Position numbers and translations under genes: made by a program
Shown: positions 24,343 to 33,549 of the stretch, one piece after another
How positions within the stretch are numbered: the stretch's first letter is position 1
Layout of the letters: the number at the start of each line of letters is the position of its first letter
Source of the DNA: Demequina zhanjiangensis
Lineage (GTDB): Bacteria > Actinomycetota > Actinomycetes > Actinomycetales > Demequinaceae
Direction of reading: 5' to 3'
NCBI RefSeq assembly: GCF_030418315.1
Contig: NZ_JAUHPV010000001.1
Location: 1 to 64,000, forward strand
Length of the DNA: 64,000 bases
The notes under the pieces: generated by a model
Told to the model about the DNA's origin: nothing
Seen by the model: only the letters and a program-made list of their open reading frames with translations
The model's database searches: none

Positions 24343-26024
24343 CCGGCACCCATCCGTCGGCCGCATTCTCGCGGGAGCTCATCGCGGGGCTCGCGCTGTA
24401 CGGCGTGAAGGACTTCGTGCTGTGCCCTGGCTCCCGTTCGGGTCCGCTCGCGCACGCGCTCGCGGCCGCCGCGAGCCCTGGCCGTCCCGCGAATGCGCCT
24501 GAGATCGAGCTGCACGTCCGGATCGACGAGCGGTCTGCCGCTTTCCTCGCGCTCGGCATCGCTCGCGCGCGTGCGGCGGCGGGGGAGCCCGCGCCCGTGG
24601 CCATCGTCACGACCTCAGGCACCGCGGTCGGCAACCTGCTCCCCGCAGTGATGGAGGCCCACCACGAGGGTGTGCCGCTGCTGCTCCTCACTGCTGACCG
24701 CCCCGGAGAGCTCAAGGGCGTCGGCGCGAACCAGACCACCGATCAGGTGGGCATCTTCGACGAGTTCGTGCGCTGGTCGACGGAGTCGGCCGCGCCGACC
24801 GAGCGTGAGGGCAACGGTCGGGCCGCCCGCCTCGCCGCCCGGGCCGTCGACGCGGCGCTGGGCCGGTGCGACGAGCACGACAGCCTTCCCTGCGTGGGCC
24901 CGGTGCACCTGAACCTCGACTTCCGGGCGCCGCTCCAGGACGACGGCGGGGAGTGGCCGATCGTCACCAAGGAGCCGCCTGCACGCGCCAAGCGCCGCTC
25001 GGGCGGGCTGATGGAGGCCATCAAGGGCGGCCCCGCCACCCTGCCGGACCGCAAGCGCGGGATCGTGATCGCGGGCGACGGTGCGGGGGACGACGCGCGT
25101 CGCCTCGCCGAGGTGCACCGCTGGCCGCTGCTCGCGGAGCCGACGTCGGGAGCCCGCACGGGCGACTGCTGCATCCCCGGGTACGTGGACTTCCTGCGCA
25201 CCGAGCGGGGCAGGACCGTCGCAGGCGAGACATCGATCGTCGTCGTCGTCGGCCGCCCGACCCTGACCCGTGAGGTGCAGGAGCTCATCGGCAAGGCGAA
25301 GGACCTTCGGGTCGCGGGCCACGGCGCGCGCTGGAAGGAGGCGCCGCGTCACGCGCAGAAGGTGATGGCGCGGGTTCCCGAGGAGTGGTTCTCGCGTGAG
25401 CCCGGCACCGCGCAGCACGACGACGAATGGCTCGGCTACTGGCGTGAGGCGTCGGCCCCGCAGGTGGAGCAGTGGGGTGCCGATGCCGTGGCCGCCGAGG
25501 TGGCCGCCTCCCTGGGCGAGGGCGACGTCTGCGTCGTCGGCTCGTCGGGGCCCATCCGCGCGCTCGACCGCGTCGCTCCCGCATGGGAGCCCGGCAAGGC
25601 CCCCACCGTGATCGCGAACCGTGGTCTCGCGGGCATCGACGGCACGATCTCCACCGCCATGGGCGCCGCGCTCGCCTCGGACCGCCCGGCGACCGCCTTC
25701 ATGGGCGACGTGACCTTCCTCCACGACGTCGGCGGGCTGCTCGTCGGCCCGCGCGAGAGGCGTCCCGACCTGCGCATCGTCGTCGTCAACGACGGGGGCG
25801 GCACGATCTTCGGCAGGCTCGAGCACGCGGGTGCCGACCCGTCGGTCGTGGAGCGCGTCTTCACGACCCCGCATGGCGTCCAGCTCGGCCCGATCGCCGC
25901 GGCCTATGGCGCCGCGCACACCGTCGTGACCGACGCTGCGGCCCTGCGGCAGGCGCTGGTGTCGCCGCCGTCGGGCGTCGAGATCGTCGAGGTCCCGCTC
26001 GGGGCGACCGCGGAAGGCGCGTAG
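24339..26024 (+). CDS. menD: SEPHCHC synthase (menaquinone biosynthesis)
   Basis: Thiamine-diphosphate enzyme of 561 residues that condenses isochorismate with 2-oxoglutarate. N-terminal domain: VKDFVLCPGSRSGPLAHAL with the isochorismate-binding region, and a conserved glutamate in the LHVRIDERSAAFLALG segment. The cofactor-binding motif runs from MGDVTFLHDVGGLL to VVNDGGGTIF (about 450-490). GTG at 24339 overlaps the menC stop. Its TAG overlaps the next GTG by one base. Confidence 0.94.
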   Translation: MTGTHPSAAFSRELIAGLALYGVKDFVLCPGSRSGPLAHALAAAASPGRPANAPEIELHVRIDERSAAFLALGIARARAAAGEPAPVAIVTTSGTAVGNLLPAVMEAHHEGVPLLLLTADRPGELKGVGANQTTDQVGIFDEFVRWSTESAAPTEREGNGRAARLAARAVDAALGRCDEHDSLPCVGPVHLNLDFRAPLQDDGGEWPIVTKEPPARAKRRSGGLMEAIKGGPATLPDRKRGIVIAGDGAGDDARRLAEVHRWPLLAEPTSGARTGDCCIPGYVDFLRTERGRTVAGETSIVVVVGRPTLTREVQELIGKAKDLRVAGHGARWKEAPRHAQKVMARVPEEWFSREPGTAQHDDEWLGYWREASAPQVEQWGADAVAAEVAASLGEGDVCVVGSSGPIRALDRVAPAWEPGKAPTVIANRGLAGIDGTISTAMGAALASDRPATAFMGDVTFLHDVGGLLVGPRERRPDLRIVVVNDGGGTIFGRLEHAGADPSVVERVFTTPHGVQLGPIAAAYGAAHTVVTDAAALRQALVSPPSGVEIVEVPLGATAEGA

Positions 26025-27355
26025 TGCGGCCGATCCGCGGGCCGCGGTTCTGGATCGGCCTCACCGTCGTCCTGTCCGTCGGCGTGATTGCGGGCCTGTG
26101 GGCGCTCACGGTGCCCTTCGCCGGGTCCGGCGGCGGGTCCACGACGGCGACGGACAGCGCGGAGCCGACGAGCTCCGAGAGCCCGAGCGGATCCTCCACT
26201 CCCACCGGGCCGACAGCGCCTGTGCTCGATTCCGGTGTGCTCGGTGCCATAGGCGAGGGATGGACGCTGACCTCAGCCGTCGACTCCTCGGGCGCCGTCA
26301 CCGTGATCGCGATCGACCCGAGCGGCGGCGTCTACCCGGGAGCCTCGCTGTCTGCCGGCGCCGAGCTTCTCGCGTGGCTCGCGGACGGCCGTGCGATCGT
26401 GCACGACCCGGTGAGCGGCGAGCTGCGCGCGGAGGTCGTCTCCGTCGACGGCGGCGCGCCCCTCTCGCTCGGCTCCGGGTGGGTCGACCCCGAGGTCGCG
26501 ATTCCGGCCGACGGTGCCGTCGAGTCGATCATGGTCGCCTCCGGTCCCGTCACAGCCCGGACGATCGACGCCGTGAGCACCGCGACCGGTGCCGCCACAC
26601 GGCTCGCGGACACGGAGGCCCGCACCGGCCTCGTGGCGAGCGCGGACGGCTCCCAGGCGCTGACCGCCGTCGGGGGCACGCCTACGGACATCGTGCTGTC
26701 GACCTCCTCCGGCGACTCGTCCGCGGGAACGCCATTCGGCGCCTCGGCGTGCGAGCCCGCGGCGTGGGATGCCGGGCGGCAGGCGATCATCGTGTGCGCC
26801 GACGACCAGACGACGGTGTGGGCGCTCGAGCCGAGCACCGCGACGTACGCGTCGGCCGCGACACTCCCGGCAGCGGGGGAGCGGGCGTTCGCCGCGTCAG
26901 GCTCCCGGCTCCTGGTCGAGGGAGGCGTCTACGGGGTGGACGGCACGCTTCGCTGGGAGCTCCCGGAGGAGACTGCCGACGCGACGCAGGCCGCATTCTC
27001 CGGTGCCTCGCTGGCGCTGTGGTCTCCGAGCAGCGACGGCCTTGCGAGCCAGGTCGCGCTCGTGCGAGCCGACGGGCGCCTGGCCGCTCTCGTCGACGCG
27101 CCTGACGGCTACGACGGCTTCGCGCAGGTGGTGGGCTTCGGCCCCGTTCAGCTGAGGCCGAGCGCGTGGCGCATCGGCTCGAGCTTCGCCTCCGACTCGG
27201 CCCACTCGGAATCGGGCTCGGAGGCGGCGACGATCCCGCAGCCCGCGAAGACCCTGACCTTGCGCGGGTCGTCCGCGTCGATCTCTGCTGAGCGCAGACC
27301 GATGCACCACTCGCCGTCGCCCGCCGAGTCGATCCAGCCGACGGGTCCCGCATAG
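26024..27355 (+). CDS. Unknown membrane-anchored protein after menD
   Basis: Unrecognised, 443 residues from GTG at 26024, which overlaps the menD stop by one base. One N-terminal transmembrane helix (about 9-30), a Ser/Thr/Pro linker (35-65), then a beta-rich extracytoplasmic domain with PQQ/WD-like strand repeats (AELLAWLADGRAIVHD, DQTTVWALEPSTATY, GVYGVDGTLRWELPEE). The last ~68 residues (after GFGPVQ) are read through the antisense of the menF 3' end. They have low-complexity shadow-like composition, so the natural end may be near 27150. Probably co-transcribed with menC-menD. Confidence 0.7.
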   Translation: MRPIRGPRFWIGLTVVLSVGVIAGLWALTVPFAGSGGGSTTATDSAEPTSSESPSGSSTPTGPTAPVLDSGVLGAIGEGWTLTSAVDSSGAVTVIAIDPSGGVYPGASLSAGAELLAWLADGRAIVHDPVSGELRAEVVSVDGGAPLSLGSGWVDPEVAIPADGAVESIMVASGPVTARTIDAVSTATGAATRLADTEARTGLVASADGSQALTAVGGTPTDIVLSTSSGDSSAGTPFGASACEPAAWDAGRQAIIVCADDQTTVWALEPSTATYASAATLPAAGERAFAASGSRLLVEGGVYGVDGTLRWELPEETADATQAAFSGASLALWSPSSDGLASQVALVRADGRLAALVDAPDGYDGFAQVVGFGPVQLRPSAWRIGSSFASDSAHSESGSEAATIPQPAKTLTLRGSSASISAERRPMHHSPSPAESIQPTGPA

Positions 27356-28413
27356 CGGGCGCGGTCCATTCCCTCGAGCGCGTCGATCATCCGCGCGGCG
27401 GCGAGCGTGGGGGTGCCGCACACCGCGGCGCTCGGGTGCAGCTCGCGCACCAGCTCGAGCACGGATGCGGCGTGGTCCAGCGAGCCGGTGATGTCGGTCG
27501 CGAGGTGCATGACGTTCGGAAGGTGCAGCACGAAGGGCTCGTCGGGCACGTTCACCGAGGCGCAGTGCGAGGCGAGCACCTGCGTCACCGAGCGGACAGC
27601 GAAGCCGTGCTCCTCCCTGTCCTTCGACGAGTGGGCGAGCGAGGCCGCATGCGCGAGGTCGGCCGTCTCGTCGCCCGTGCGGCGGATCGTTCCGGCCAGC
27701 ACGCGTGAGGTGACGAGACCGTGATCGACGCGGGCGAGCAGCTCGGGCGTCGCGCCCACCAGGCCGTCCACGTGGAACGTCCAGCAGCCGTCGTACTCCT
27801 GCGCGAGGCCCGGCATCAGCGAGCGAGGGTCGACGGGGGACTCGGCCAGGGCGCGCACCGCGCGGGCGAGCACCACCTTGTCCACCTCGCCTGCCTTGAT
27901 GCGCGCGACCGCCGACTCGACGGCCGCGTTCCAGGCCAGGCGGTCGCCCTCCTCCTGGGTGAGGGCAGGCAGGGGAGCAGCCGGCGCCACGGGCCCCAGC
28001 GCCGACGCGAGGTCGGGGGCGTGCCCATGCGTGCCGTCGGTCGTGATCTCCGTGAGGAAGCCGCGCCCCTCCCGTACCCCGAGCACGTAGCGAGGCACGA
28101 TCAGGGTGCCGCCGCTCGCCGACGCGTCCGCGAAGGAGAATGATCCGAAGGCGACGAGGCCCGAGCCGCGCACCTGCACGTCGTCCCGCACCACCGCATG
28201 GCGGGTGACCCGACGCCACCATGTCGCTGCATCGTCGATCCGCGACGAACCGCGCGAGTCGAAGCGGGCCACCTCGCCCCAGCCGATCATCCCGTCGCCT
28301 CGACGCACCCATGCCATCCCGCCCGGCGGGGCCAGGGCGAGCAGATCGTCAGGGGCGTCGACCGCGACGGTGCGGGCGGCGAGCGTCGGCATCGAAGGAA
28401 GCTGCAGGGTCAC
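27148..28413 (-). CDS. menF: Isochorismate synthase
   Basis: Chorismate-utilising enzyme of 421 residues making isochorismate for MenD. The family core is visible: VDKVVLARAVRA (about 180), RVLAGTIRRTGDE (about 240), SSKDREEHGFAV (about 265), LHPSAAVCGTPTLAA (about 330), RYAGPVGWIDSAGDGEWCIGLRSAEI (about 355) and VRVFAGCGIVAASEPDSEWAE (about 385). The start is GTG at 28413 with TAGGCT six bases upstream. The 3' end overlaps the convergent unknown gene by 208 bp. Confidence 0.93.
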   Translation of the reverse strand: MTLQLPSMPTLAARTVAVDAPDDLLALAPPGGMAWVRRGDGMIGWGEVARFDSRGSSRIDDAATWWRRVTRHAVVRDDVQVRGSGLVAFGSFSFADASASGGTLIVPRYVLGVREGRGFLTEITTDGTHGHAPDLASALGPVAPAAPLPALTQEEGDRLAWNAAVESAVARIKAGEVDKVVLARAVRALAESPVDPRSLMPGLAQEYDGCWTFHVDGLVGATPELLARVDHGLVTSRVLAGTIRRTGDETADLAHAASLAHSSKDREEHGFAVRSVTQVLASHCASVNVPDEPFVLHLPNVMHLATDITGSLDHAASVLELVRELHPSAAVCGTPTLAAARMIDALEGMDRARYAGPVGWIDSAGDGEWCIGLRSAEIDADDPRKVRVFAGCGIVAASEPDSEWAESEAKLEPMRHALGLS

Positions 28414-28419
28414 GCCCTC

Positions 28420-28425
28420 AGCCTA
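28420..28425 (-). promoter_or_regulatory. -10 element, leaderless promoter of menF
   Basis: TAGGCT on the minus strand, six bases before the GTG at 28413. Confidence 0.55.
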
Positions 28426-28518
28426 GGACCGGCGACAGAAGCCCCGCGCGCGCCGGACCCGCACCCCTCACGTGCCCCTGCGCAGGCTTCGTGTGCCTGA
28501 GCACCCTTCCGGGACGTT

Positions 28519-28524
28519 TAACCT
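28519..28524 (+). promoter_or_regulatory. -10 element, leaderless promoter of the reductase gene
   Basis: TAACCT with six bases to the GTG at 28531. Confidence 0.55.
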
Positions 28525-28530
28525 AGGACG

Positions 28531-29874
28531 GTGAAGACTGAGGCGGAGGTCATCGTCGTCGGCGCCGGACCGGGAGGCGCGGCGGCTGCCCGCTACCTGG
28601 CGGTCGAAGGCTTCGACGTGATCGCGCTCGAGAAGTCGCACTACCCGCGCGAGAAGGTCTGCGGAGACGGCCTCACGCCCCGCGCCGTCAAGGAGCTCCA
28701 GCTGATCGGGCTCGAGACGCCTCGCGACGAGGGCTGGATCCCCAACCACGGACTGCGCATGGTCGGCGGAGGACACCGTCTCGAGTTCCCGTGGCACGAC
28801 CTTGAGTCCTTCCCGAACTTCGGGCTGAGCCTCCCGCGCGCCCAGTTCGACCACCGCCTCGCCCAGCACGCTCGCGCCGCCGGCGCCGACGTCCGCGAGG
28901 GCTGGCACGTCGACGCCCTGATCATCCGTGACGCCGACGGCGAGTTCGTCGTCGACAAGGACAAGGCCGAGCGCGCCGCTGCCGTCCGTCCCGGGGGAGA
29001 GGCCCGCGTCGTCGGCGTCGTCGCCCGTGAGACCGACGAGAAGGGCCGCAAGGTCGGCGACCCCGTCGAGTATCGCGCGCCCCTCATCATCTCCGCCGAC
29101 GGTGTGAGCGGACGGCTCGCGCTCGGGCTCGGCATCGAGCGCAAGGTCAACCGCCCCATGGGCGTCGCGGTCCGCACCTACATCGAGACCCCCCGCCACG
29201 CGGAGGAGTGGATGGAGGGCCACCTCGAGATCTGGGACGGCGAGCGCGGCAACTCGAAGCTGCTGCCCGGCTACGGCTGGATCTTCCCGCTCGGCGACGG
29301 CACCGCCAACGTCGGCCTCGGCACCCTGTCCGCCAAGGGCACCCCCTCCGGGCTCGACCACCGTGGCCTCATGCGCGACTGGCTGGACCACTCCGCGCAG
29401 GACTGGGAGTTCGGCGAGCAGGTCGGGCCCATCAAGGGCGCCGCGATCCCCATGGCGTTCAACCGTCAGCCGCACTACGTGCCCGGCATGATGCTCGTCG
29501 GCGACTCCGGCGGCATGGTCAACCCCTTCAACGGCGAGGGCATCGCCTACGCGATGCAGGCCGCACGCCGCGCCACCGAGGCCGCCGTGGGCGCCCGTGA
29601 GGCCGGGGACGACGCCGTCGCAGCTGAGAAGGCGCTCGCGGCATATGCCCGAATGATGAAGGACGACCTCGGCGGGTACTACTCGCTCGGACGGGTCTTC
29701 GCGACCCTGATCGAGCATCCGACGGTCATGAGCATCTGTACAAAGTATGGGTTGCCGCGTCCACTAGTGATGGATTTTGTCTCTAGACTGCTGGCAGACG
29801 TCTACGAGCCCCGGGGCGGAGCATGGTCCGACAAGCTTCTGTCGGCCCTGATCCGAGTCTCACCGGCGGCCTGA
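28531..29874 (+). CDS. Geranylgeranyl reductase family protein (MenJ-like menaquinone reductase)
   Basis: FAD-dependent reductase of 447 residues that saturates isoprene units; the mycobacterial relative MenJ acts on menaquinone. The dinucleotide fold VIVVGAGPGGAAAARYLA is at 6-23, followed by the family motif YPREKVCGDGLTPRAV (about 37-52) and the second FAD motif MMLVGDSGGMVNPFNGEGIAYAM (about 322-344). GTG start with leaderless -10. The last 50 codons contain an unusual cluster of AT-rich codons (29737-29787). It precedes the complex I operon by 39 bp. Confidence 0.88.
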   Translation: MKTEAEVIVVGAGPGGAAAARYLAVEGFDVIALEKSHYPREKVCGDGLTPRAVKELQLIGLETPRDEGWIPNHGLRMVGGGHRLEFPWHDLESFPNFGLSLPRAQFDHRLAQHARAAGADVREGWHVDALIIRDADGEFVVDKDKAERAAAVRPGGEARVVGVVARETDEKGRKVGDPVEYRAPLIISADGVSGRLALGLGIERKVNRPMGVAVRTYIETPRHAEEWMEGHLEIWDGERGNSKLLPGYGWIFPLGDGTANVGLGTLSAKGTPSGLDHRGLMRDWLDHSAQDWEFGEQVGPIKGAAIPMAFNRQPHYVPGMMLVGDSGGMVNPFNGEGIAYAMQAARRATEAAVGAREAGDDAVAAEKALAAYARMMKDDLGGYYSLGRVFATLIEHPTVMSICTKYGLPRPLVMDFVSRLLADVYEPRGGAWSDKLLSALIRVSPAA

Positions 29875-29913
29875 CTCGACAATGACAGTCGCAACCAGGG
29901 AGGGAGAGCGCGC

Positions 29914-30273
29914 GTGAACCCCTACGTGCCGATCCTGGTGATGGTCGCGATCGCCGCATTGATGGCGATCGGTGGCCTCGCCGCCAGCCGTGTCCTCGGA
30001 CCCCACCGCGACAACGCGGCGAAGCTCGACAGATACGAGTCGGGCCTCGAGCCCACCCCGCTCGCCAAGGGCGGCGGACGCATCCCGGTGAAGTACTACC
30101 TCACCGCCATGACGTTCATCATCTTCGACATCGAGGTCGTGTTCCTCTACCCGTGGGCCGTGGCGCACGACGCGCTCGGCTGGTTCGGGCTCATCGCGAT
30201 CATGACCTTCCTCGCCCTCATCACGATCCCCTTCGTGTACGAGTGGCGCCGCGGCGGATTCGACTGGGAGTGA
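29914..30273 (+). CDS. nuoA: NADH-quinone oxidoreductase subunit A
   Basis: Membrane subunit of 119 residues with three helices and the conserved loop KLDRYESGLEPT...RIPVKYYLTAMTFIIFDIEVVFLYPWAV. GTG start after cagggagggag. First gene of the nuoA-N operon, which has no internal gap longer than 4 bp. Confidence 0.95.
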   Translation: MNPYVPILVMVAIAALMAIGGLAASRVLGPHRDNAAKLDRYESGLEPTPLAKGGGRIPVKYYLTAMTFIIFDIEVVFLYPWAVAHDALGWFGLIAIMTFLALITIPFVYEWRRGGFDWE

Positions 30274-30276
30274 CCT

Positions 30277-30828
30277 ATGGGTATTGAAGAGAGCGCACCT
30301 CCGTTCATGCTCGGCACGGTCGAGTCCTTCGTGGGCTGGGCGCGTGCCGGCTCCATGTGGCCCGCGACGTTCGGCCTCGCGTGCTGCGCGATCGAGATGA
30401 TGGGCACCGGCACCTCGCGGTTCGACATCTCCCGCATCGGTTCCGAGGTCTTCCGTGGATCCCCGCGCCAGGCCGACGTGATGATCGTCGCCGGCCGCGT
30501 CTCCAACAAGATGGCCCCGATCGTCCGCCAGGTCTACGACCAGATGGCCGACCCCAAGTGGGTGCTGTCCATGGGCGTCTGCGCCTCCTCGGGCGGCATG
30601 TTCAACAACTACGCGATCGTCCAGGGCGTGGACCACATCGTCCCCGTGGACATCTACCTCCCGGGCTGCCCGCCCCGCCCCGAGATGCTCATCAACGCGC
30701 TGCTCGAGCTGCAGGAGCAGGTCAAGAGCACCCCGATGGGTCGCAACCGCCGCGAGATCGCCGCCGCCGCCGAGGCCGCCGCGCTCGAGGCCACGCCCAC
30801 CTCCGACATGAAGGGACTGCTCCGTTGA
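30277..30828 (+). CDS. nuoB: NADH-quinone oxidoreductase subunit B
   Basis: Peripheral-arm subunit of 183 residues carrying the last iron-sulfur cluster (N2) before quinone. Cysteine ligands are in [10 protein letters not shown] (about 36-45), MGVCASSGG and LPGCPPRPE. Starts 3 bp after nuoA; its stop overlaps the TTG start of nuoC. Confidence 0.96.
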   Translation: MGIEESAPPFMLGTVESFVGWARAGSMWPATFGLACCAIEMMGTGTSRFDISRIGSEVFRGSPRQADVMIVAGRVSNKMAPIVRQVYDQMADPKWVLSMGVCASSGGMFNNYAIVQGVDHIVPVDIYLPGCPPRPEMLINALLELQEQVKSTPMGRNRREIAAAAEAAALEATPTSDMKGLLR

Positions 30829-31541
30829 GCGAGACCCAGGACCTGTCCGGCGCCGGCGACGCCCAGGGCGGCGCGCACGTGCGCCCCGAGGGCCGCACCC
30901 TCATCAACGTCCGCCAGGGACAGTTCGGCGGACCCGGAGGCGACACCTCGGGCTACGGCGGCCTGCGCCGGGTCGTCGAGATGCCCGGCGCGACCGAGCG
31001 CCCCTTCGGCGAGTGGTTCGACGGCGTCGTCGACGTCCTCGAGGAGCTGCTCGGAGACAAGGCCGACGAGGCCATCCAGTACGTGGTCGTCGACCGCGGC
31101 GAGCTCACGCTCCACATCGCGCGCGAGCACCTGCTCGAGGTCGCCCAGCACCTGCGCGACGACCAGGACCTCCGCTTCGAGATGTGCCTGGGCGTCAACG
31201 GTGTGCACTACCCGGCCGACGAGGGGCGCGAGCTCCACGCCTGCTACCCGATGCAGTCGATCACCCACAGCCGCCGCCTGCGCGTCGAGGTGTCGGTGTC
31301 CGAGGACGACCCGCACATTCCGTCGATCACCGGGATCTACCCGATGAACAACTGGCACGAGCGCGAGACGTACGACTTCTTCGGCATCATCTTCGACGGC
31401 CACCCCTCGCTCGCGCGCATCGAGATGCCCGACGACTGGGTAGGCCACCCGCAGCTCAAGGACTACCCGCTCGGCGGCATCCCCGTCGAGTACAAGGGCG
31501 CCGAGGTCCCGTCCCCCGACCAGCGGAGGCAGTACCGATGA
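30825..31541 (+). CDS. nuoC: NADH-quinone oxidoreductase subunit C
   Basis: A 238-residue subunit of the hydrogenase-like module. The signature [45 protein letters not shown] region is at about 175-220. The start is TTG at 30825, within the nuoB stop (TTGA) and preceded by aaggga; no better start lies in frame between the frame opening and the first conserved residues. A 55-residue N-terminal extension precedes the conserved domain. Confidence 0.93.
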   Translation: MSETQDLSGAGDAQGGAHVRPEGRTLINVRQGQFGGPGGDTSGYGGLRRVVEMPGATERPFGEWFDGVVDVLEELLGDKADEAIQYVVVDRGELTLHIAREHLLEVAQHLRDDQDLRFEMCLGVNGVHYPADEGRELHACYPMQSITHSRRLRVEVSVSEDDPHIPSITGIYPMNNWHERETYDFFGIIFDGHPSLARIEMPDDWVGHPQLKDYPLGGIPVEYKGAEVPSPDQRRQYR

Positions 31542-32887
31542 CCACGGACCAGACCACCCCGCAGGCCACCGGCCCCATCTTCGAGGACCCGGACGCCCCC
31601 GAGTTCACCGCCTACGGCGGCGACTGGAGCGAGATCGCCGACGAGGCCACGCGCCTCGGCCAGCAGCGCGTCGTCATCAACATGGGCCCCCAGCACCCGT
31701 CCACCCACGGCGTGCTGCGCGTCATGCTCGAGATCGAGGGCGAGACCGTCACCGAGTCCCGTGCCGGCATCGGCTACCTCCACACGGGCATCGAGAAGAA
31801 CATGGAGTTCCGGACGTGGACGCAGGGCGTCACGTTCGCGACCCGCATGGACTACGTCGCCTCCATGTTCAACGAGGCCGTCTACTGCCTCGGCGTGGAG
31901 AAGCTGCTCGGCATCACTGACGACATCCCCGAGCGCGCGAACGTGCTCCGCGTGCTCATGATGGAGCTCACCCGCATCGGCTCCCACCTGGTCGCGATCG
32001 GCACCGGTGGAAACGAGATGGGCGCCACCACGGTCATGACGACCGCGTTCGTCGGCCGTGAGGACACGTTCCGCGTCATCGAGATGCTCTCCGGACTGCG
32101 CACCAACAACGCGTACATCCGTCCCGGCGGCGTCGCACAGGACACCCCCGAGGGCTTCGTCGACTACGTGCGCGAGATGATCCCCAAGGTGAAGCAGCGC
32201 CTCGACGAGCTCGCCGACATCCAGCTGAAGAACCCCATCTTCATCGGCCGCCTCAAGGACGTCGCCGTGCTGGACCTCGCGCCCGCGATGTCGCTCGGCA
32301 TCACCGGCCCCATGCTCCGCTCCGCAGGCATCCCCTACGACGTGCGCAAGGCCGACCCGTACTGCGGGTACGATACCTACGACTTCCAGGTGCCCACCTC
32401 GAACGACCGCGACGCCTACTCGCGCGTGATCCTGCGCCTTGAGGAGTGCTACGAGTCGCTCAAGATCATCGCGCAGTGCGCCGACCGCCTCGAGGCGACC
32501 GAGGGCCAGCCCGTCATGGTCGCCGACAAGAAGATCGCGTGGCCCGCCCAGCTCTCGCTCGGCACCGACGGCCAGGGCAACTCGCCCGAGCACATCAAGC
32601 ACATCATGGGCGAGTCCATGGAGGCGCTGATCCACCACTTCAAGCTGGTGACCGAGGGCTTCAAGGTGCCGGCCGGCCAGGCCTACGCGCTCGTGGAGAA
32701 CCCCAAGGGTGCGCTCGGCTGCCACGTCGTCTCCGACGGCGGCACCAAGCCGTGGCGCGCGCACTTCCGCGACCCCGGCTTCAACAACCTGCAGGCGCTG
32801 TCGATCCTCACCGAAGGCGGCCAGGTCGCCGACGTGGTGGTCGCCATCGCGACGATCGACATGGTCCTGGGAGGCGTCGACCGATGA
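31538..32887 (+). CDS. nuoD: NADH-quinone oxidoreductase subunit D
   Basis: Quinone-site subunit of 449 residues. [15 protein letters not shown] (about 46-60) holds the conserved histidine of the quinone pocket, and [12 protein letters not shown] and YVEAL-type helices follow. ATG overlaps the nuoC stop. Full length for the family. Confidence 0.96.
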   Translation: MTTDQTTPQATGPIFEDPDAPEFTAYGGDWSEIADEATRLGQQRVVINMGPQHPSTHGVLRVMLEIEGETVTESRAGIGYLHTGIEKNMEFRTWTQGVTFATRMDYVASMFNEAVYCLGVEKLLGITDDIPERANVLRVLMMELTRIGSHLVAIGTGGNEMGATTVMTTAFVGREDTFRVIEMLSGLRTNNAYIRPGGVAQDTPEGFVDYVREMIPKVKQRLDELADIQLKNPIFIGRLKDVAVLDLAPAMSLGITGPMLRSAGIPYDVRKADPYCGYDTYDFQVPTSNDRDAYSRVILRLEECYESLKIIAQCADRLEATEGQPVMVADKKIAWPAQLSLGTDGQGNSPEHIKHIMGESMEALIHHFKLVTEGFKVPAGQAYALVENPKGALGCHVVSDGGTKPWRAHFRDPGFNNLQALSILTEGGQVADVVVAIATIDMVLGGVDR

Positions 32888-33549
32888 CCTACGACGAGTC
32901 CACCCTGAAGCAGCTGCTCGCCGACGCGGAGGAGATCCGCGGCCGGTACCCGGTGGAGCGTTCCGCGCTGCTGCCGATGCTGCACCTGGTCCAGTCGGTC
33001 GACGGCTACGTGTCCCCGGACGGCATCCAGTTCTGCGCCGAGCAGCTGGGCCTCACCGCGGCCGAGGTCAGCGCCGTCGCGACGTTCTACACGCAGTACA
33101 AGCGCCGTCCCAACGGTGAGTTCCAGGTGGGCGTCTGCACCAACACGCTCTGCGCGGTCATGGGCGGCGACGAGATCTGGAAGCGCGTCTCCGAGCGCTG
33201 CGGCGTCGGTCACGACGAGACCACCGCCGACGGCAAGATCTCGCTCGAGCGCCTCGAGTGCAACGCGGCCTGCGACTTCGCGCCCGTGATGATGGTCAAC
33301 TGGGAGTTCTTCGACAACATGACGCCTGAGACGGCGCTCCAGCTTGTCGACGACATCCTCGACGGCAAGCCCGTCAAGCCCAGCCGCGGCCCCGACGCGG
33401 TGCCCACGTTCAAGGAGGTGTCGCGCGTGCTCGCGGGCTTCGAGGACGGGCGCGCCGACCAGGGCCCCGCTGCGGGAGAGCCGACGCTCGCCGGCCTCCA
33501 GTCCGCCAAGGATCAGGGCTGGAAGCCCGCCAAGGGAGGCGCGAAGTGA
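32884..33549 (+). CDS. nuoE: NADH-quinone oxidoreductase subunit E
   Basis: A 221-residue 2Fe-2S subunit of the NADH module. Ligands are in [14 protein letters not shown] (about 80-93) and [13 protein letters not shown] (about 120-132). A C-terminal tail of about 50 residues rich in Gly/Pro/Lys goes beyond the core domain. ATG overlaps the nuoD stop, and its stop overlaps the nuoF GTG. Confidence 0.95.
   Translation: MTYDESTLKQLLADAEEIRGRYPVERSALLPMLHLVQSVDGYVSPDGIQFCAEQLGLTAAEVSAVATFYTQYKRRPNGEFQVGVCTNTLCAVMGGDEIWKRVSERCGVGHDETTADGKISLERLECNAACDFAPVMMVNWEFFDNMTPETALQLVDDILDGKPVKPSRGPDAVPTFKEVSRVLAGFEDGRADQGPAAGEPTLAGLQSAKDQGWKPAKGGAK

Noticed and set aside
21784-24366. An 860-codon open frame on the minus strand
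   Set aside because: Antisense to the sigma-coupled membrane protein and menC; composition typical of GC-rich shadows.
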